Below are positions 61,368-64,000 of a DNA stretch of 64,000 bases, in pieces (position 1 is the first letter of the stretch; each line of letters opens with the position of its first letter). The notes under the pieces are model-generated. The model saw only the letters and a list, made by a program, of their open reading frames with translations, searched no databases and was not told the DNA's origin. Source of the stretch: Pseudoalteromonas phenolica (GTDB lineage: Bacteria > Pseudomonadota > Gammaproteobacteria > Enterobacterales > Alteromonadaceae); contig NZ_CP013187.1 of NCBI RefSeq assembly GCF_001444405.1, positions 3,534,001-3,598,000 on the forward strand, written 5' to 3'. Both the position numbers and the translations under genes were made by a program.

Positions 61368-62354
61368 TTATTCAGCTAGACTTGCAGGTGGCCAGTTTTC
61401 TAAGCGCATGCCTAGAGAAAGACCACGTGAAGCTAGCACGTCTTTGATCTCTGTTAGAGACTTCTTACCAAGGTTAGGCGTCTTAAGAAGCTCAACCTCA
61501 GTACGCTGTACCAGATCACCGATATATTGAATTTGCTCGGCTTTCAGACAGTTCGCTGAACGTACAGTTAGCTCTAAGTCATCAACAGGACGAAGTAGAA
61601 TCGGATCAAACTCCGGCTTCTCTTCCTTCGCTTCTGGCTCAGAAACATCACGTAAATCTACGAATGCTTCAAGCTGTTCAGCTAGGATAGTCGACGCACG
61701 ACGGATCGCTTCTTCAGGATCTAGTGTGCCGTTCGTTTCCATATCGATGATTAGTTTATCTAAGTCTGTACGCTGTTCAACACGTGCTGACTCAACCGAG
61801 TACGCAATACGCTCAACCGGGCTGAATGATGCATCAAGCAGCAAACGACCGATTGGACGCTCATCGTCATCAGAGGATAAACGACTTGACGCCGGTACAT
61901 AACCACGACCACGCTCAACACGAATACGCATGCTGATCTCGCTATTGTCAGCCGTTAGGTGACAAATCACGTGCTCAGGATTAGCAATTGTTACATCGCC
62001 ATCATGTTGAATATCTGCCGCAGTCACAGGGCCTACACCAGATTTAGTCAGGGTAAGGAAAACTTCATCTTTACCTTCTAGAGATACTGCTAAGCCTTTT
62101 AGGTTTAACAAAATTTCAATGATGTCTTCTTGAACGCCTTCTTTCGCGCTGTACTCGTGTAATACACCGTCAATTTCAACTTCAGTCACCGCGCAACCTG
62201 GCATAGATGACAGAAGAATACGACGTAAAGCATTACCCAAAGTGTGACCAAAACCACGCTCAAGTGGTTCTAAAACAACTTTAGAACGTGATGGGTTGAT
62301 AGCGTCGATATCGACTAACCTTGGCTTTAGGAATTCGGTTACAGAACCCTGCAT
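61368..62354 (-). CDS. rpoA: RNA polymerase subunit alpha
   Basis: 328 residues, 38 bases after the start of its neighbour's stop region. N-terminal dimerisation domain (LEPLERGFGHTLGNALRRILLSS, split here) and the C-terminal domain with RSANCLKAEQIQYIGDLVQR, whose residues contact UP elements and activators. A Pro/Glu linker near residue 240. Confidence 0.98.
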   Translation of the reverse strand: MQGSVTEFLKPRLVDIDAINPSRSKVVLEPLERGFGHTLGNALRRILLSSMPGCAVTEVEIDGVLHEYSAKEGVQEDIIEILLNLKGLAVSLEGKDEVFLTLTKSGVGPVTAADIQHDGDVTIANPEHVICHLTADNSEISMRIRVERGRGYVPASSRLSSDDDERPIGRLLLDASFSPVERIAYSVESARVEQRTDLDKLIIDMETNGTLDPEEAIRRASTILAEQLEAFVDLRDVSEPEAKEEKPEFDPILLRPVDDLELTVRSANCLKAEQIQYIGDLVQRTEVELLKTPNLGKKSLTEIKDVLASRGLSLGMRLENWPPASLAE

Positions 62355-62378
62355 TTTATCCTCTCTTAACTCTTAACT

Positions 62379-62999
62379 TTACTTCGAGTAAAGTTCGACG
62401 ATTAGTTGTTCGTTAATGTCCGCAGACAGATCAGAACGCTCTGGTAGGCGCTTGAAGCTACCTTCCATTTTCTTACCGTCAACTTCAATCCAAGTTGGCT
62501 TTTCACGTTGCTCAGCCAACTCTAGAGCAGCGATGATACGCGCTTGCTTTTTAGACTTCTCACGAATTACCACTACATCTTCAGGAGTAACTACGAAAGA
62601 AGGGATATTAACAACAGTACCATTAACCATAATCGCTTTGTGGCTAACTAGCTGACGTGCTTCAGCACGTGTGCTTGCAAAACCCATGCGATATACAACA
62701 TTGTCTAAACGTTGCTCTAGAAGCTGTAATAGGTTTTCACCTGTGTTACCTTTAAGGCGAGCAGCTTCTTTATAGTAGTTACGGAATTGCTTTTCTAGTA
62801 CACCGTAAATACGACGAACTTTTTGCTTTTCACGTAATTGTAGACCGTAATCAGATAGACGACCTTTACGAGCACCGTGCTGACCAGGTGCTGTTTCAAG
62901 CTTACACTTAGAGTCGATTGCTCTAACGCCGCTCTTAAGGAACAGGTCAGTACCTTCACGACGACTTAGCTTGAGCTTAGGGCCCAAATATCTTGCCAT
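62379..62999 (-). CDS. rpsD: 30S ribosomal protein S4
   Basis: 206 residues. MARYLGPKLKLSRREGTDL start and an S4 domain near residues 95-155 (RLDNVVYRMGFASTRAEARQ, SHKAIMVNG). Primary 16S-binding protein; it represses the alpha operon by binding the leader upstream of rpsM. Confidence 0.98.
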   Translation of the reverse strand: MARYLGPKLKLSRREGTDLFLKSGVRAIDSKCKLETAPGQHGARKGRLSDYGLQLREKQKVRRIYGVLEKQFRNYYKEAARLKGNTGENLLQLLEQRLDNVVYRMGFASTRAEARQLVSHKAIMVNGTVVNIPSFVVTPEDVVVIREKSKKQARIIAALELAEQREKPTWIEVDGKKMEGSFKRLPERSDLSADINEQLIVELYSK

Positions 63000-63020
63000 G
63001 TTCTTTCTCCTAACCTATTG

Positions 63021-63407
63021 TTATACGCGACGTTTCTTCGGTGGACGACAACCATTATGAGGGATTGGCGTCACGTCAGTGATGTTTGTGATACGGTAAC
63101 CTAGTGCATTTAATGCACGAACTGAAGATTCACGACCTGGACCTGGGCCCTTGATGAATACTTCTAGGTTCTTAAGACCGTACTCTTGTGCAGCAGTACC
63201 TGCGCGCTCAGCAGCAACCTGTGCAGCGAACGGAGTAGACTTACGAGAACCACGGAAACCAGAACCACCTGCAGTCGCCCAAGAAAGAGCATTACCTTGA
63301 CGGTCAGTGATGGTCACAATAGTGTTGTTGAATGATGCATGAACGTGTGCCATACCATCAGCAACTTGCTTTTTGACCTTTTTACGACGAATTGGTGCTT
63401 TAGCCAT
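63021..63407 (-). CDS. rpsK: 30S ribosomal protein S11
   Basis: 128 residues. NALSWATAGGSGFRGSRKSTP and GPGPGRESSVRALNALGY, ending PHNGCRPPKKRRV. Platform protein at the E site. Confidence 0.98.
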   Translation of the reverse strand: MAKAPIRRKKVKKQVADGMAHVHASFNNTIVTITDRQGNALSWATAGGSGFRGSRKSTPFAAQVAAERAGTAAQEYGLKNLEVFIKGPGPGRESSVRALNALGYRITNITDVTPIPHNGCRPPKKRRV

Positions 63408-63420
63408 AACTTACCCCACC

Positions 63421-63777
63421 TTATTTCTTGATAGGCTTGCGTGGACCCTTACGAGTACGCGCGTTAGTCTTAGTACGCTGACCACGTAGTGGTAGCGAAC
63501 GACGATGACGTAAGCCACGGAAACAACCAAGGTCCATTAGGCGCTTGATGTTTAGTGTAACTTCACGACGAAGGTCACCTTCAACAGTGTACTTACCTAC
63601 TTCTTCACGAAGTACGTCAAGTGTTTCGTCAGAAAGATCACCGATTTTTGTAGTTTCGGCGATACCAGTCGCTGCTAAGATCGCCTTAGCGCGAGTTTTA
63701 CCTACACCATAGATGCTTGTTAAACCGATAACAGCATGCTTATGATCAGGAACGTTAATGCCTGCGATACGGGCCAC
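63421..63777 (-). CDS. rpsM: 30S ribosomal protein S13
   Basis: 118 residues from a GTG at 63777, reading MARIAGINVPDHKHAV. GGAG lies 8 bases before that GTG, whereas the ATG two codons earlier is only 2 bases from it. E. coli rpsM also starts with GTG inside the S4-responsive leader, and the length matches. RGLRHRRSLPLRGQRTKTN is the rRNA-binding tail region. Confidence 0.95.
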   Translation of the reverse strand: MARIAGINVPDHKHAVIGLTSIYGVGKTRAKAILAATGIAETTKIGDLSDETLDVLREEVGKYTVEGDLRREVTLNIKRLMDLGCFRGLRHRRSLPLRGQRTKTNARTRKGPRKPIKK

Positions 63778-63846
63778 TAACATATCTCCTATAAATAAAC
63801 TTGATCATCATCTTGCTGGAAAGCCCGTATAGGATACCCAGCCGAT
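63770..63846 (-). promoter_or_regulatory. Alpha operon leader (S4-binding Alpha_RBS element)
   Basis: On the minus strand GGCTGGGTATCC, then ACGGGCTTTCCAGC, then AGGAG and GTGGCCCGTATCGC follow the E. coli alpha leader closely (GGCTGAGTATCC, ACGGGCTTTTCAGC, GTG start). In E. coli this forms a pseudoknot that S4 traps with a stalled 30S subunit. Confidence 0.8.
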
Positions 63847-63867
63847 ATTCAAGTTTTACCAATGAAA

Positions 63868-63893
63868 CAGGCTAAGTAAAGATACTTAGCCTG
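63868..63893. terminator. Hairpin between rpmJ and rpsM
   Basis: A perfect 11-bp stem CAGGCTAAGTA / TACTTAGCCTG, 12 bases past the rpmJ stop. The minus-strand T stretch is short (TTTCATT), so it may be a partial terminator or processing site between the spc and alpha units. Confidence 0.6.
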
Positions 63894-63904
63894 CATGACT
63901 TTTA

Positions 63905-64000
63905 TTAGCCTTGCCTTTGCTTGTGCTTTGGCTCACTGCAAATCACACGTACAACGCCTGCACGCTTGATTACTTTACAGTTACGGCAAATTTTCTTAAC
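63905..64000 (-). CDS. rpmJ: 50S ribosomal protein L36, partial
   Basis: The 31 C-terminal codons are in the window (KKICRNCKVIKRAGVV and CSEPKHKQRQG), with CxxC and C..H zinc ligands as in the zinc-containing form. About six N-terminal residues lie outside. In the canonical order secY would be next, beyond the right edge. Confidence 0.96.
   Translation of the reverse strand, partial: VKKICRNCKVIKRAGVVRVICSEPKHKQRQG

Overview
The window is a chromosomal segment of a marine gammaproteobacterium of the order Alteromonadales, most likely Pseudoalteromonas or a close relative. This is judged from recognised protein families, an AT-rich base composition, synteny with Escherichia coli around polA/engB/yihI, and a short inverted-repeat element of a kind I associate with this order. 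No phage, transposase, CRISPR array, tRNA or rRNA gene was seen. It reads as core genome with a few unusual non-coding and rearranged patches.

Layout. 1-6940: type II secretion operon gspC-D-E-F-G-H-I on the minus strand, running off the left edge inside gspI. 7153-10219: hslR-hslO, then pckA behind a twin palindromic operator. 10670-13867: a tandem pair of paralogous unknown membrane proteins, then methyltransferase-yihI-DUF2489. 13933-14400: a CsrB/CsrC-type regulatory RNA with GacA/UvrY-like sites. 14522-21588: cytochrome c4, engB, two small genes, a candidate small RNA in the spf (Spot 42) position, polA and elbB. 21755-30311: cytochrome c5, a GAF-GGDEF protein with a decayed EAL domain, rep, ubiK, can, a methyltransferase and an orphan NMT1/THI5-type sensor. 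30390-36957: a complete ilvLGMEDA branched-chain amino acid operon with leader peptide and attenuator. 37280-38924: two secreted proteins.

39117-43390 is the most intriguing region. A lysine riboswitch with a terminator controls dapA, dapD, a LysA-like decarboxylase with motifs nearer the BtrK type, and an AstE-like zinc desuccinylase. Gene order suggests either an alternative DapE or a route through N-succinyl-lysine that bypasses free diaminopimelate. 43579-51875 holds pldA, a 210-bp inverted-repeat element, and assorted enzymes (FabY/YiiD, Dtd, Pip, YihY, an S9 peptidase).

52118-64000 carries ribosomal operons in a non-canonical order. The S10 operon (rpsJ to rpsQ) lies downstream of the alpha operon (rpmJ, rpsM, rpsK, rpsD, rpoA, rplQ) instead of upstream of spc, with plsB between them on the other strand. 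The S10 operon ends in a 300-bp tandem duplication carrying two truncated rpsQ copies, each with its own terminator. The L4-type S10 leader and the S4-type alpha leader are both recognisable.
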